A DNA stretch of 64,000 bases from Cryptomeria japonica (GCF_030272615.1 NC_081412.1:479167157-479231156), one strand, 5' to 3'; shown: positions 35,578 to 46,899, counted from the stretch's first letter. Made by a program: numbers and translations. The notes: generated by a model not told the origin, from the letters alone.

Positions 35578-37158
35578 TGTAGACGTCTAAAAATGGTCAA
35601 TGCTTACGGAATCATACTTTAACATTTGCGCATTGCCTTATTTTAGGGTTTTTGTGTCGCATTAACATTTCTCCTATGATTCGCACTTGGTCTTTATCAT
35701 TTGCGAGCATCGAGTCCTTCTTTTGCATTCTTCATTTGTCTCACTTTCGAATTTGGTCTTGTCGATAACAATATTTGTCATGATTTTGGTCGATCTTATC
35801 TTGTCGCATCAATGTGTGTATTCATTTGTCATCATTTTGGACATCGTCAATCCTAATTAGGGTTTTGTCCTCTTATCAATCTTGTCATCATGCGATCGAT
35901 TTGTCATCAATCGTTGTCGTTTTCAATCTTATTATCTTGCGATCGATTTGTCATCGATCCTTGTCTTTTGATCAATTTGTCATCAATCTTGTTGTCTTGT
36001 GATCAATTTGTCATCGATCGTTGACATTTTCAATCTTGTCGTTTTGCAATCTATTTTGTCATCGATCTTTGTCTTCTTGTCAATTTTGTCATTTTGCGAT
36101 CAATTTGTCATGAATTGTCATCTTTCTCAATTGTGTCAATTTGGATCAATTAGTCATCGTTCCTCGTCAATTGGTGCATTTATTAATCAAATCGTTTGTC
36201 AGCATTGGTCTTTTGTTAATCAGAATCATGATCAAATCAAATCGATATCAATTATCTTTTGTTAAGACCTAATTGTCATTCTTGCATTTTCTAATTCATC
36301 TTTTAGGGTTTCATGATTTTATTCATTTAACCCTGTTTGACATTTCCCCCTCTAGGATTAATAAATTATTTATTTATCCTAAGTCTTCGAGTCACAATTA
36401 AATATTTATTTAATTGGCTAACTAATTATTCCTCTTTTTGTGAATTAATTAATAAATGACAAATTATTAATTAATTTACCTAATTTACCTAATTTCTTCT
36501 AATTCCTAATTTCCTAATTTTCATCAATTTCTAATTCCTAATTTCCTAATTTCTATTTCATCTATTTTTCAATTCTCTCCTATTTTCCTCCTAATTTCAT
36601 GGGAATGACATTTCAATTTGTCATAATTTGTCATAATTGACAATCAATCAATTTTGACATAGAAATTTGTCATAATTTTGTCATGAATTATCAATCAATC
36701 AATCTTGCATAGAAAGTGCAAATTTGTCATAATTTGTCATAATTGACATTCTTGAGTTGCAATTTCCATTTGAATCTCTTCATGCTAATTTGATCTTTTC
36801 TCCAATTTGTCTATAAATTGGATGAATTTCTTCAATCCCAATCTAATCACTTTGTCGAATCAATCATGCTTCGAGTATTCTTGCGCTACTATCTTGTCTA
36901 CTTGCTTTCATCTCATGTGTATGCACTTGTAGGTGAGATCCACAAACAAAGCTATTTGAAGAAGAAAGAAGGACAATGGAGTCACATGAAGGAGACATTC
37001 AAGTCTACATTTGGTTTGCTTAAGTTTTCAATCTTGAATATCTTGTTTTCATATCTCTATTGGATGTAATTAGGATTGATCATTGCATTTGAGCTTTTGT
37101 GATTGAGCTAAGACTAATATTGATATTTGCTTTGATGATTTCCGATTTCCTAGCTACA
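35578..37158 (+). repeat. 5' LTR of E
   Basis: TGTAGACGTCTAAAAATGG at 35578 to ...TTTCCTAGCTACA at 37158. It contains many degenerate repeats of TTTGTCAT/TTGTCATAA and a short open frame of 83 codons (36818-37069) present in both LTRs. The sequence just inside, TTGGTGAACCTGACGTG, is where a primer site should be, but I cannot assign the tRNA. Confidence 0.92.
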
Positions 37159-39311
37159 TTAATTGGTGAACCTGACGTGAACTAACCCCCTAATCATGTT
37201 TTTGAGTGCTTTTGAGTTGATTTGCAGGTTAAAAACCCAAGAAACAGGGTAATGCAGGGTTTTCTAGGAACTTCTGCGCCTGTGTGAGACAATCTGTGCC
37301 TGTGTCAAGCATTTTGCGCCTGTGTCAAGGACAATCTGCGCCTGTGTCAAGCATTTTGCGCCTGTGTGAGACATTCTGTGCCTGTGTAGGGCCAAAAATA
37401 GAGGTAAAAGGCAGTGTTTTTTACTTGCAAATTGTTCTGTTTTGCATGCTGTTTCTACTTTTTTGGTTTTTGGTACTGATTCTCTATGTAGCACCTTGGC
37501 ATTACGCATGGCAAAGACAACAAATGAAACTACTAACACGTTTTATGCAGGTTTGATAGTCAAAGACTAAACATATCAAACTTCTAACTTGGGTTTTGCA
37601 GGTTGCCTTGGACTACAACTAAACTTTGTGTTTGTAATTAATATTTAGGCACCTAGTATGATTTCTAAATAGGATGGAATGAATGTATGTTTGCTTTGAT
37701 TGTTGAGTTTTGACATTGGAGTAGGAGAGTATGCTCTCATCCTTCTTAGGGTGATCAGAAATCCAGATCTTCGATACCATGCTCATGTTTTTTATTGTGT
37801 GTCACCTTTAGAGGGCCTGCCTTCCCGACCATTTGCTTTTGCAAGCAAGTGGCAATCGTGAGAAGGGAATGACCCAAAGTGAGTATGGCTAGAATACCTT
37901 GGCATTCTAACTCACTATAAACAAATACCTGATGGGCGAAAGCTTTGAAGGAAGGGTTACATGGGAATTGCAGTTACTTGGGAAGTGATGACCCTTGAAC
38001 TCTTTCTCATATCAACATCTAAGTAGGACCTCATGGTCTAAATCATGCTTGCGCGACTACATTTGTTTGGTATCTTGGTGGGCTTAATGTCTCAATCATG
38101 CTTGTGTGACACCAAGGAGTAACGCTTAACAGAAATCCTTACTAAACACCTTGTATTTAGAGGCCAAAAATCCTTCTAGTTTCTTGAGAAGGACAAGTTC
38201 AGATACTTGGAAGAGCTACTAAGTTCGCCATGGGGAGATTTCCATGGGGACTAATGCTTGGCTGCCTTGAGAAGTGAGTGCCGTGAAGGGGAGCCCGTGG
38301 GGTCAAGCATCTATGTATTCTCCTTGAATCTCATAACGAGTCTACCTCTCAAGTACCTAATGTCCTTACCTACCATAAGAAATGTGTGAAGGAGCATGAT
38401 TGTCTTGAGTCTAAGTTAAAATATCTTGTCTTCTTTTCTTGTCAAAAGTTGAGTTGTGTCTCATTTCAAAAACAAGACAAATTGATTCAAAACAAGGTTA
38501 AACACAAGAATATTTCATTCAACAAAGTTCAAACACCTTCAAACATGGTTGTCAAACATTTTTCAAAATCTTGTCTCAACATTCATGTCACTTTGATTTA
38601 GGTTCATCCTAGGTTTGCATTTTGCAAATTCATTGTCAACTACCAAGGTTAGGTTTCACCTAGGTCATACTCCTTTGCATATCAATAAGGGTTATCCATT
38701 TGCATGTGTCCTCTTGCATTAGAGTAATACCATTTCATAATTCAAACTTAGGTTGACATTGTCATACATTTGCATTTGCATACCCTAGGTCTCTTCATTA
38801 AGTTTAGGTCATTATCATATCATATTAGGGTCATTTGCATAGTAATTGTCCCTTTGCATATAGTGTCAAAACTAGGTTTTGTCATACTTGAGTAATCCAA
38901 ATCTTTGATAAACCCTAAGTTATTGTTAGGAAGTCTAGACCTTATCAACCTTTTCTCTTTTTGTCATCATTGTCATTTGGTCAAACCTAGCTTAGTATCC
39001 AAGCATATAGGGGAGACATTGTCATTTTGTCCTTTTGTTACTCGGTCCTTTTGTCCTTTGAAGTCTAGACATCATTTCAATTTCCTAAGGGTCTCTTTTT
39101 AGATTTGCATCCCTAAAAGTTTGTCAAAATCTTGAAAAGGTACAAAAACATTAAGTTGCATTGTCATCCTTTTAGCTTGCATTTGTCAATCCCATTAGTT
39201 GCATTGCATAGTGACATGTTTGTTGAAATGAGGTCTCAACCTTCTTACGAAGCCATGTCATCACAATTGAGCAATCAATCATGTCAATCCAATCTCTACA
39301 TGTCTTAGAAC
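37159..39311 (+). other. Leader of element E, no clear gene
   Basis: 2.1 kb between the 5' LTR and the 909-codon frame. It holds the 20-bp motif array (37273-37390), possibly the presumed primer site at its start, and otherwise only short frames (largest 71 codons at 38386-38601). Text such as 'ttaggtttcacctagg' and 'cctaggt' recurs at 38.6-38.9 kb. Such long leaders occur in large plant Ty3 elements. Confidence 0.5.
37273..37390 (+). repeat. Six-copy 20-bp motif array in the E leader
   Basis: Units with core TCTG(C/T)GCCTGTGT or TTTGCGCCTGTGT start at 37273, 37293, 37313, 37335, 37355 and 37375, that is spacings 20, 20, 22, 20 and 20. The following bases alternate between GAGACA and CAAGCA. 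Confidence 0.9.
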
Positions 39312-42041
39312 TTGGATCAAACTTATCATGATGATGTAAATGTCCAAATACAAAAACTAGAGGAGAAACTAGCTCAAGAAGAGGAGATATTGGAACAAAG
39401 AGTGAAAAACATTGAGAAGAATAGATCACAAATATCCAAAATGTTTCAAAAATTTCTAGGTCAAAATCCAAAGATTGAGCCAATTGATGTAAGATCTCTT
39501 CTTGAACGATCAGACATACTAGCTCTCCTCTCCCAAATAGAGATGATGAAACAATTTCAAGAAAGGAGACAACATCAATTTCAACATTATGTGCCTCCAC
39601 AACAAGAACAAGAAGGTGTTTACTATCAATCAGATTTTCAACCAATACAACCAATGGTTCAACCAATTGTTCAACATATACAACCAATACAACCAATGGT
39701 CCAATTTCAACAATATGTCCAACCAACTATACAATGTCCACAAATGGTTCAACCAATGGTGGAATATCAATGTCAACAACCACAACCAAACATTCAAAAA
39801 CAAAGGTTGCAGCACACGACAACCCAAGTTTCAAACATGTCAGAACAATTGAACCAAGTCCAATATCAAAACGTGACATCAGACCAGAACCAACTCCTTT
39901 CCAAACAAGTTCAAATTCCAGATACAACCATGTCAAAACCTCGAAAGAAAGGTGGCTTTATTGCAATGATCTTAAGGAAACTACCAAGTGAGTTATTTGA
40001 GGAAGATAAAGATAATACACTTATGTCTAGCAATGCCTCATCCCCCCACAAACAAATTGACTCTCCAGTGGCATCTATCCCTACACCTTTAGAAGTTTCA
40101 CAAGAACCTTCCATATTGTCCTCATCAAACAATACACCCAAGGATGCAATTACCCAAGGGCTATCCATAATTCATTGCCAAAATAATCCAATTCATGATG
40201 CACATCCTTGTCATGTTTCAAAAATACAAGACCCAATGCAACCATGCACTTTATTGCCATTACATGTTTTAGAGGACCCCATTCGAAGTCCCTCTTCCTC
40301 ATGTTCAAGCATTGATTCCTTGCCAGAATCCATCACAAATGTTCAAAGTGCATTTCCTTCATGCCAAACCATTGATCCCTTGTCAGAATCCCCCATGCAT
40401 ATCCAAAGTCCAACCCCATGTCAAGAGGATAATTTAGAGCATGCAGAAACATGTCTTGAAACAGATCAAGATCAAGATCTTGAAACCTTATCATCCCATC
40501 CAATTGTTGACCAAGATCCCATCTTCCCAGACACTCACGATGATTCCCCTATTCTTGTCCATCCTATCCAAAGTCCTATTGACACTCCAATCCCCGAGCA
40601 AGATCAAGATATCCCAGTCCATCCAATCCCAAATGATCCCCTTCCATTTCATGAAAAAAATGTCCTTTCAAATCCCATTGACATTCCACTTCCTAAGAAA
40701 GATCAAGATATTCCTTCCATCCTTTCCGATGATCCCATTAAAAGTCAAGAGCAAAGCAACTTTAAAGGGGATTCCAATGATCTTCCTCCTTGTCAAGATC
40801 AAATTATTCCTTCAGATCCTCCACAAGATCCACTTGTTCCTCCATCTCTTTGTCCTAATGCTCCATATACACTCCAAGATCGCATTTCTTTTGATGATCC
40901 CATTATTTCTCCCATTCCATCTCTTGAAGAGCCTGCCATTGAACCATGTCCACTACACAATCCTAGTCCCTCTCATGATCCTAATCCCCTTCATGATTCT
41001 AACGTGTCAGTGCAAGATGTTCATGAACCCTCGACATGCATAATGGGTTCTTCCACTTTGGTGCAATCCGATCCACTTCAAGATCTCATTATTTCTTTCA
41101 TATCATATCCACCTCATAATGGACTCGCGTCTTCTTCCCAAAGAAAAGAGTATCCTACATGTCAAAATATTCATAAAGGAAAAGGAGTAGATCTCCATAA
41201 GCAAGAATCCCTTCATGTCAAAGAAGATTTTAAGGGTCATGTCTACACAACTCACTCTCAAGACGTTGGTATCCCTCCATCAAAATCAAAACATACACCT
41301 TCCCCATCATACTTTCCATCCATCTTAGGTCCTTATATCTCTTTGTCCTTTATGCAAGGTCAGCAAAGGCACACATCCTTGAGTAAATTTCATCCATCCA
41401 AAAGAACTCCATTTCATTCATATCCATCCATGCATTCCTTTCCTCCTCCAAGCAATTTGGATGCCAAGCATAAAAGTCATAAGTCTAGCAATCCACAGGT
41501 ATTCAAGGATCAACATGTCCAATATAATCGACATGTCAAAACAAAGAAAAATTTGATCTATAAAGAAAAGGAAAAATCCAAAAGGTCACAAAGGCCCATT
41601 GCTAAAAAACAAAAGTCAAAATCTATATGGGTTCCTAAATCCCTTGTGCAAGCAATGCACTCCAAGGAACCACAAAAGCATGAAAAATCAAAAACCATGT
41701 GGATCCCTAAGCGGCTCCTTGAAGCACAAAAGCCTAAAGAAACATCAAAATTGGCATCTACAATTGCTATTCCTCCATCCAAACATTCCAAGTCTATTCC
41801 TCCACCACCTTCTTCATCCGTTTTGGGCCCTTATGTCCCAAAATCCATAGCCTTTCCTTCATCAAAATCTCAATATCCAAAATACATTTTTCCTCCATCA
41901 GTCCATCACCCCTCAAGGTGTGTGCCAATGTCAATCTTGCCAACATTTCTATCCACTCAAGCACAGTTCTTCCAATACCCTATCCATTATCCAATGCATA
42001 TTTTCCATCCTTCGATCCCTCTGGTCCAATCCTTTGCATAA
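39312..42041 (+). CDS. 909-aa Pro/Gln/Ser-rich protein of element E, possible gag substitute
   Basis: Uninterrupted from ATG 39312 to TAA 42041, far longer than any other open frame in this window. Residues about 8-50 are a charged coiled coil (IQKLEEKLAQEEEILEQRV). About 95-200 is Gln/Pro-rich with repeated IQPMVQ. About 215-235 reads KKGGFIAMILRKLPSELF. About 250-640 is low-complexity Pro/Ser/Asp/His with DQDQDIP-type repeats. The C-terminal third is basic and has two paired repeats: SKSIWVPKSLVQA and SKTMWIPKRLLEA (about 770-800), and ILGPYI/VLGPYV (about 672 and 837). No CCHC knuckle, protease or other enzyme motif is seen. The position just after the leader is that of gag, but no gag domain is recognisable. 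Function unknown. Confidence 0.8.
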   Translation: MDQTYHDDVNVQIQKLEEKLAQEEEILEQRVKNIEKNRSQISKMFQKFLGQNPKIEPIDVRSLLERSDILALLSQIEMMKQFQERRQHQFQHYVPPQQEQEGVYYQSDFQPIQPMVQPIVQHIQPIQPMVQFQQYVQPTIQCPQMVQPMVEYQCQQPQPNIQKQRLQHTTTQVSNMSEQLNQVQYQNVTSDQNQLLSKQVQIPDTTMSKPRKKGGFIAMILRKLPSELFEEDKDNTLMSSNASSPHKQIDSPVASIPTPLEVSQEPSILSSSNNTPKDAITQGLSIIHCQNNPIHDAHPCHVSKIQDPMQPCTLLPLHVLEDPIRSPSSSCSSIDSLPESITNVQSAFPSCQTIDPLSESPMHIQSPTPCQEDNLEHAETCLETDQDQDLETLSSHPIVDQDPIFPDTHDDSPILVHPIQSPIDTPIPEQDQDIPVHPIPNDPLPFHEKNVLSNPIDIPLPKKDQDIPSILSDDPIKSQEQSNFKGDSNDLPPCQDQIIPSDPPQDPLVPPSLCPNAPYTLQDRISFDDPIISPIPSLEEPAIEPCPLHNPSPSHDPNPLHDSNVSVQDVHEPSTCIMGSSTLVQSDPLQDLIISFISYPPHNGLASSSQRKEYPTCQNIHKGKGVDLHKQESLHVKEDFKGHVYTTHSQDVGIPPSKSKHTPSPSYFPSILGPYISLSFMQGQQRHTSLSKFHPSKRTPFHSYPSMHSFPPPSNLDAKHKSHKSSNPQVFKDQHVQYNRHVKTKKNLIYKEKEKSKRSQRPIAKKQKSKSIWVPKSLVQAMHSKEPQKHEKSKTMWIPKRLLEAQKPKETSKLASTIAIPPSKHSKSIPPPPSSSVLGPYVPKSIAFPSSKSQYPKYIFPPSVHHPSRCVPMSILPTFLSTQAQFFQYPIHYPMHIFHPSIPLVQSFA

Positions 42042-42283
42042 ATCCTTGCCCTAATTTCATCTCTTTTTCCATGTCCTTATCCTACCAACGTCTTTGAGCA
42101 TATTTTTAAAGGTCATGGTCCATTTTTTTTCAAGGCTACTATCCAAACAAAAAGATGTTTGAGTCCTTCTTCCATCCCCTATCATTTGTCGATCTTCTAT
42201 TGAAAAAGTCAAAATACAAAAAAAAAAGTGAAAAAAAAAAGACAAAAGAAAAAAAAAAGTAAAGAAAAAATAATTCGTCCACT

Positions 42284-42343
42284 GGTGAAAACCTGGCAAA
42301 CAGGTGCCTTGGGCAAGTACTATGATGAAAACCTGGCAAACAG
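42284..42343 (+). repeat. 39-bp direct repeat pair
   Basis: 'g(g/a)tgaaaacctggcaaacagg' occurs at 42284 and 42323 with intervening 'tgccttgggcaagtacta'. It resembles short iterated motifs in long plant Ty3 elements; role unknown. Confidence 0.8.
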
Positions 42344-43036
42344 GCGTCATGCATAATCTATGAACTTCTTGCATACCATACTTGGGGACAGGTTTTATCC
42401 TATCATATCCTTTTGTCCTTCATTGTTCCATTGTCCTATCGAACCCCTGTCATTACCCTTCATATCCTATTGTCCCTCATGTCCAGTTTCCCTTTCCACC
42501 TTTGATCTTGACAAGGCTGAGGATCTTCATGAGCATCACGCATCTTGTTTGCAGCTTTTAGTCCATCATAGCTTTTGGTCATTTATCCATTTTCTTATTA
42601 TAACTTTTCATCCATATTCCCTGTCTTATTGCAACTTTCTGCCACTATCCCGTATCCTATCCTGACCTTCAGTCCATGTCCCTTATCCATTCTTGGTTTT
42701 GCTTATCCTATCCATATCTTATCACTATCCATACACTCTTTTTCACTATCCATACACTCTTTTTCATTCCTCGATCTTGATCTGACATAAGGACGCAAAA
42801 TTTAAACATAGTTTCAAAAACCTCTTGACATGTCCCTCATGCCGTGTTCCTGCTTTACATTGTCATATCCAGTCTCTTGTCCCATCATGCAATAGCCCTT
42901 GAAAATTGCATTCGTATTGTCTCCATAATAAAAGGCCTTTGTCTTCCCTCTATCCACCAACATTTCAACAAGATTGTTTATCCACCTGTCATATTCCTTG
43001 CCTTGCTAGACACTGGGGGCAAAATCATAAAAATTG

Positions 43037-43160
43037 AAAAATGTCCTAAAAAAATCCAAAAAAATCAAATAATGTCCTGAAAAAATCCAAAAAAATCAAA
43101 TAATGTCCTAAAAATTTTTTAAAAAAAATCATATAATGTCCTGAAAAAAATCCCTACAAA
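43037..43160 (+). repeat. A-rich tandem repeat, about 34-bp unit
   Basis: The unit 'aatgtcctgaaaaaatccaaaaaaatcaaat' is present about three and a half times with small changes, the later copies with a T run and A expansion. Confidence 0.8.
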
Positions 43161-44251
43161 GTGAAAAACATCAAAATCCAAAAACAATTTCTTTGGCATT
43201 TTGCATTTTGTCAATAAATATCCCCTTTGTGCATAGACAGATCGTTGAGTATGCATCCAACGACAATCAATCAAACATTGTGCTTTACTGCAAATCACGC
43301 ATTCACAGATGAACTTTTCAATCAAACCAGACATTCAACCTGATCACAGTTGTCACATCAATCAAAATAGCATCAACATTATCATTTGTCCTTGTCACTA
43401 CTATCATGGGTCTTATACAGGGTGTGGTATACTCGAAACCAGACTGTGTCCTATCTTAGACGGGGTACCGCATTCCCTGAACCCAGACAACATGATCGTC
43501 CCATCAACACTTTCAACTTTTGACAATGAAGATCAAGATGTTTGTTTGACTTGTTGGAATTAGCGAGTCTTATCATTTATTGATTTGTCTTCGGTCATGT
43601 TCCTATGTTGCTCGATGATGTCACTGTGTGATTTAGAGTGACCGGGATGGTTCATGGTTCCTTTCTTTTTTGTTGTGATTGCTATTTGTCTGCGATGTGT
43701 CTGTCTTTTGCAAAAAGGGTTGCATTTCAGCTCTGGCCTTCAATGCCATGATGCTACGCATCCATTTTGCTACATTAAAATAAAGGTTCTCACCTACAAA
43801 GTGCATTACTGAAAGCAAGTTTTTCTTCATCTCTAACTGTCCTTTGTCTCATTTCTTCTTACTAACATTTCTTCTATCAGTTTGGGCAATCAGTCCGGTC
43901 TAGTGCTCCGATCTCCAAAAACATATGCTGCATCCTGCATCCATTCGGTTAGTACATTTACATCATATCAAGTATTTTATCCATTTCATATTATAAATGC
44001 ATCAAAAACACATTAAAAAATACATCCATACATGTTCCATAATAATACATAAACAGTGCATACGCCATCCATACATGGAAAACAACTATAAGTCATAACA
44101 CATTGCATTCCATCATATCGATGCATATCATATCATATATCCAAATAATATCGGTGTACAAAATTGGACTGTCTGTCCTAAGTATGGCCCGCAGGGTGAC
44201 TACAAAATGTCAAACTACATCTATCTCTGTCGTAAGGAGTACGTGCCTCTG

Positions 44252-46105
44252 TCACTGCGTGCTCCCTCTGTCCTCCTCATCCCTGCCATGTCTCAAGGAT
44301 GATGTCCCTCCTGGTCCTGGCTGTGGTGGTCTCATAGGTCCACTCACCCCCATGCTGCTCAATGACCTCCGAGAGCGTGCCCTGCTCTTTGTCCTCGATC
44401 GTGCCCGATATGAAGCTTCTCTCTGCTCTGGTGGAACTACACTCTCATATAGTGTCCTCCAATGGCGTATCTCCTCTTCGGTCTCTACCAACATCTGTGC
44501 CATCTCACGTGCACTGGCATCCCTAATCGATCCAATATACTCAGTGACTCTCTGTTCTTCTCGCTGTGCCTGAGCTATTGCTGTATCTCGAGCCGCTGTA
44601 AGTCTGGCTATCTCCGCTCTGAACTGATCCTGCTCTATCCTCAAGATGGCATTCTGTCTCTCTAAAGTCACAATGTGATCATGCTGACTCGCTATGGTCG
44701 CCTTGCACATCTCCATCTTCTCTATGCTAGCTGTCTCCGGCTCTATGGGTATATCCTGCAATGACTCCTGCTCGCCTGAACCTGGCTCATAATCGTTATC
44801 CCCCTCATCATCTCCATCCTCATCATCCACCTCATCCTCATCACCGCTCTCATCCTCCTCATCCTCATCATCTCCCTCCTCCTCTCCTGCGAGTGGGAAG
44901 TCCTCCTGTCTCCTCGGTACTGGAATATCAGGATCTGTCAATGGCATTGGCCATCATCGTGCAAACCATCTCTCATACTCCTCTGTCATCCCGGCGTCCT
45001 CCACATCTGATCTCCAATCCCACTGTCTCTACTATAGCTATGTGAAGTCAGCATATGCTATGTGTGGTTGAATCATACTCCCCCACTGACTCGTCTCCCT
45101 GTGAGATCGGGCAAAGTGTGCAGTCCTCCTAGGTACATCCTGCCTCTCTCCAAACTGTCATCTGACTCTCTCTGGAAGATACATCTCAATCACTCTCTGG
45201 CGATTCACTGGTCGCCCAATCAGGTACCTCTCCCGTCTACAATATGGTAGCTCATCACTATCATCTAACCATCCAGGGCAATCACGATATGGCCTCCATG
45301 TGAACTCTCTCAGTCTGTCTAGCTCATGTCACCAATACAATATGTATCCAAATGGGCCCTATCTCAGTGCTCCCCCATAGCAGTACACATATGGTCGGTG
45401 GGGTAATACCTATCTCTCTGCAATCGGTCGACATATGGCTATGTGCTCAAATGCCCATACCTATAATAGTGTGACTCCACAGCTCAAAGTCTGCACTCCC
45501 TGATATGCTATCTGATGCAACTAAAAATACAGCATAGCCAGTACACATGGTCCCCATGCGTACACTGTCCCCTCTATCGCTATCCACTCTAGCACTCTTC
45601 CCCATCCAATCGGGAATCCATGTCCTCGTCTGTACCCTGCTAGTATGCATGCTATCACCACTTCTATCACCACATATCGTCGATCATACTCTGATGCCAT
45701 GGTCTCCCAACCGATCTCCCTCTCTACGATATCCAGATCATCTGCGTCGCACTCAAATAATCTACACAATGCATCTCTCCCTATCACTAGGTCATACTCT
45801 ACCATCTCCCCATGAATCGGAATGCGGAGGATACGCCATACGTCCTCTAGTGTCATAGTCGCCTCTCTGGTCGCCAGATGGAATGAGGAGGTCTCCGAAT
45901 GCCATCGCTCTGCCAATGCGGTAAGAAGTCCTGTGTTTTCCCTAATCTCGGGCATGAATGTGATATAGTATATCCCAAGTCCTGCTAATGTATCTCTATC
46001 TATGCTCCTGAGTCTATGTCGTAACATGAAGCAGTCTGGTCGGTTCTCCTGCGTGATCAATGGATACTGTCGACTCTGCATCACAATTGGGGCACATTTT
46101 GTCAA
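44252..46105 (-). pseudogene. Antisense plant mobile domain gene in element E
   Basis: Read on the minus strand from ATG 46105, the open pieces 46105-45521 and 44947-44252 share one frame of 618 codons. The first part is a plant mobile domain: LRSIDRDTLAGLGIYYI, WHSETSSFHLATREATMTL, LEDVWRILRIPIHGEMV, and WGRVLEWIAIEGTVYAWG; HELDRLREFTWRPYRDCP follows downstream. The second part has a Glu/Asp-rich segment, a coiled coil (about residues 440-550) and an Arg/Ser-rich tail. About ten in-frame stops, mostly TAG and TGA where CAG, CGA or TGG would fit, lie between 45523 and 44950. The domain occurs in host MAIN/MAIL proteins and in transposon-borne copies; lying antisense inside an LTR element, this is the latter. 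Its GC content is higher than its surroundings. Confidence 0.85.
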
Positions 46106-46249
46106 TTTTAGGGTTTGCTCCTACGGGCTGCATTTCCTTGTTTCATGTCCAAATCAAGGTGTTTTTCATCTATTTTGACCTATCCTACCCTTATCCCCCC
46201 TTTTCGGATCATTTGCATGCTGTTTTTGCCCAAAATTGAGTTCCCAGGG

Positions 46250-46372
46250 CACAACTGCGCTTGTGTTATGTATCCTGCACCTGTGTAACATAACCTGCGC
46301 CTGTGTACCCTACACAAGCGCAGAAGACCCTACACAAGCGTAGAATTCACCCTACACAAGCGCAGAAGTCAG
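46250..46372 (-). repeat. 20-bp motif array upstream of the antisense gene
   Basis: On the plus strand there are three units CTGC(G/A)C(T/C)TGTGT at about 46255, 46274 and 46294, then three inverted units TACACAAGCG at 46311, 46331 and 46353. The two halves meet in the near-perfect inverted repeat TGCGCCTGTGTA-CCC-TACACAAGCGCA (46297-46323). It is the same core as the leader array at 37273. It lies 145-265 bases upstream of the antisense ATG. Confidence 0.85.
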
Positions 46373-46887
46373 TTTCTGCATTCCCTATGGGCCCCGCAAT
46401 GTCCCGCAAGCAAGTCAAATTCATGAAATTGAAGATATGGGTTTTTGAGATACATACGGCTGCTCCCGCATCGTCCATTTGTCTGTACGTGCATACACAT
46501 TCTCCAAGGTGATCTACCATTGGAATGTTCGCCATCTCTCTGCAAGTGTCCTTTTCCAGAGCAACAAATCCTCTTCTTGGGCTAGTGCAAATGAGCAATT
46601 TTCACTCTCTTTGCCTCATTTATAGATCTTTGTCAGTGCATAGATGGATGTGCACCCTCTCCATCTTATGCTAGTCGCGGTCTTTTGCATCATCAATTGC
46701 TTGTCGTTTGTGTATCCGATCTCCGATTGTCAGTCCGTTCGATCCTATCATTTTTATCGATCAATTGGCCTCTTTTCTGCATGTTTTCGGCCAATTCCTC
46801 AAGGGGGCATGCATATGTCATTGTTAGTTGTCTGGGGCATTTTCATTATCATTCTTTGAAACAACGCTTAAAATCGCATTGTCTCGA

Positions 46888-46899
46888 AGAGGGGCAAAA
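46888..46899 (+). other. Polypurine tract of E
   Basis: AGAGGGGCAAAA directly before the 3' LTR start TGTAGACG. Confidence 0.8.

Larger units (their letters stand above)
42042..44251 (+). other. Spacer of element E with short repeats
   Basis: There is no convincing gene. It holds two copies of 'gatgaaaacctggcaaacagg' (42284-42304, 42323-42343), A-rich runs at 42.2 kb, an inner purine tract CTGGGGGCAAAA near 43012, an A-rich tandem array (43037-43160), and short plus-strand frames of up to 101 codons (42360-42665) rich in Ser, Pro, Leu and Phe that look like pyrimidine-rich non-coding DNA. Confidence 0.5.

Noticed and set aside
36818-37069. 83-codon frame in both LTRs of E as a gene
   Set aside because: Present in both LTR copies simply because LTRs are duplicates; no domain. 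Recorded only in the LTR entry.
37159-37180. Primer-binding site assignment for E
   Set aside because: TTGGTGAACCTGACGTG is in the right place but does not match a tRNA 3' end I can name with confidence.
37273-37390. CRISPR-like regular repeats
   Set aside because: The 20-bp periodicity has no unique spacers of constant length, the context is a plant LTR element, and no cas genes exist. It is a tandem motif array.
39172-39726. 184-codon minus-strand open frame
   Set aside because: Antisense to the Gln-rich part of the 909-codon frame; a composition-driven shadow.
40441-41043. 200-codon plus-strand open frame
   Set aside because: It overlaps the 909-codon frame in another phase and is Leu/Ile/Pro low-complexity; a shadow.
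44103-44573. 156-codon plus-strand open frame
   Set aside because: It lies opposite the coiled-coil and Arg-rich end of the antisense gene, where the coding signal is on the minus strand.
44252-46105. Plant mobile domain gene as a host MAIN/MAIL gene
   Set aside because: It lies between the LTRs of E, within a perfect GTATC duplication, and is full of stops, so it is element cargo and not a resident gene.
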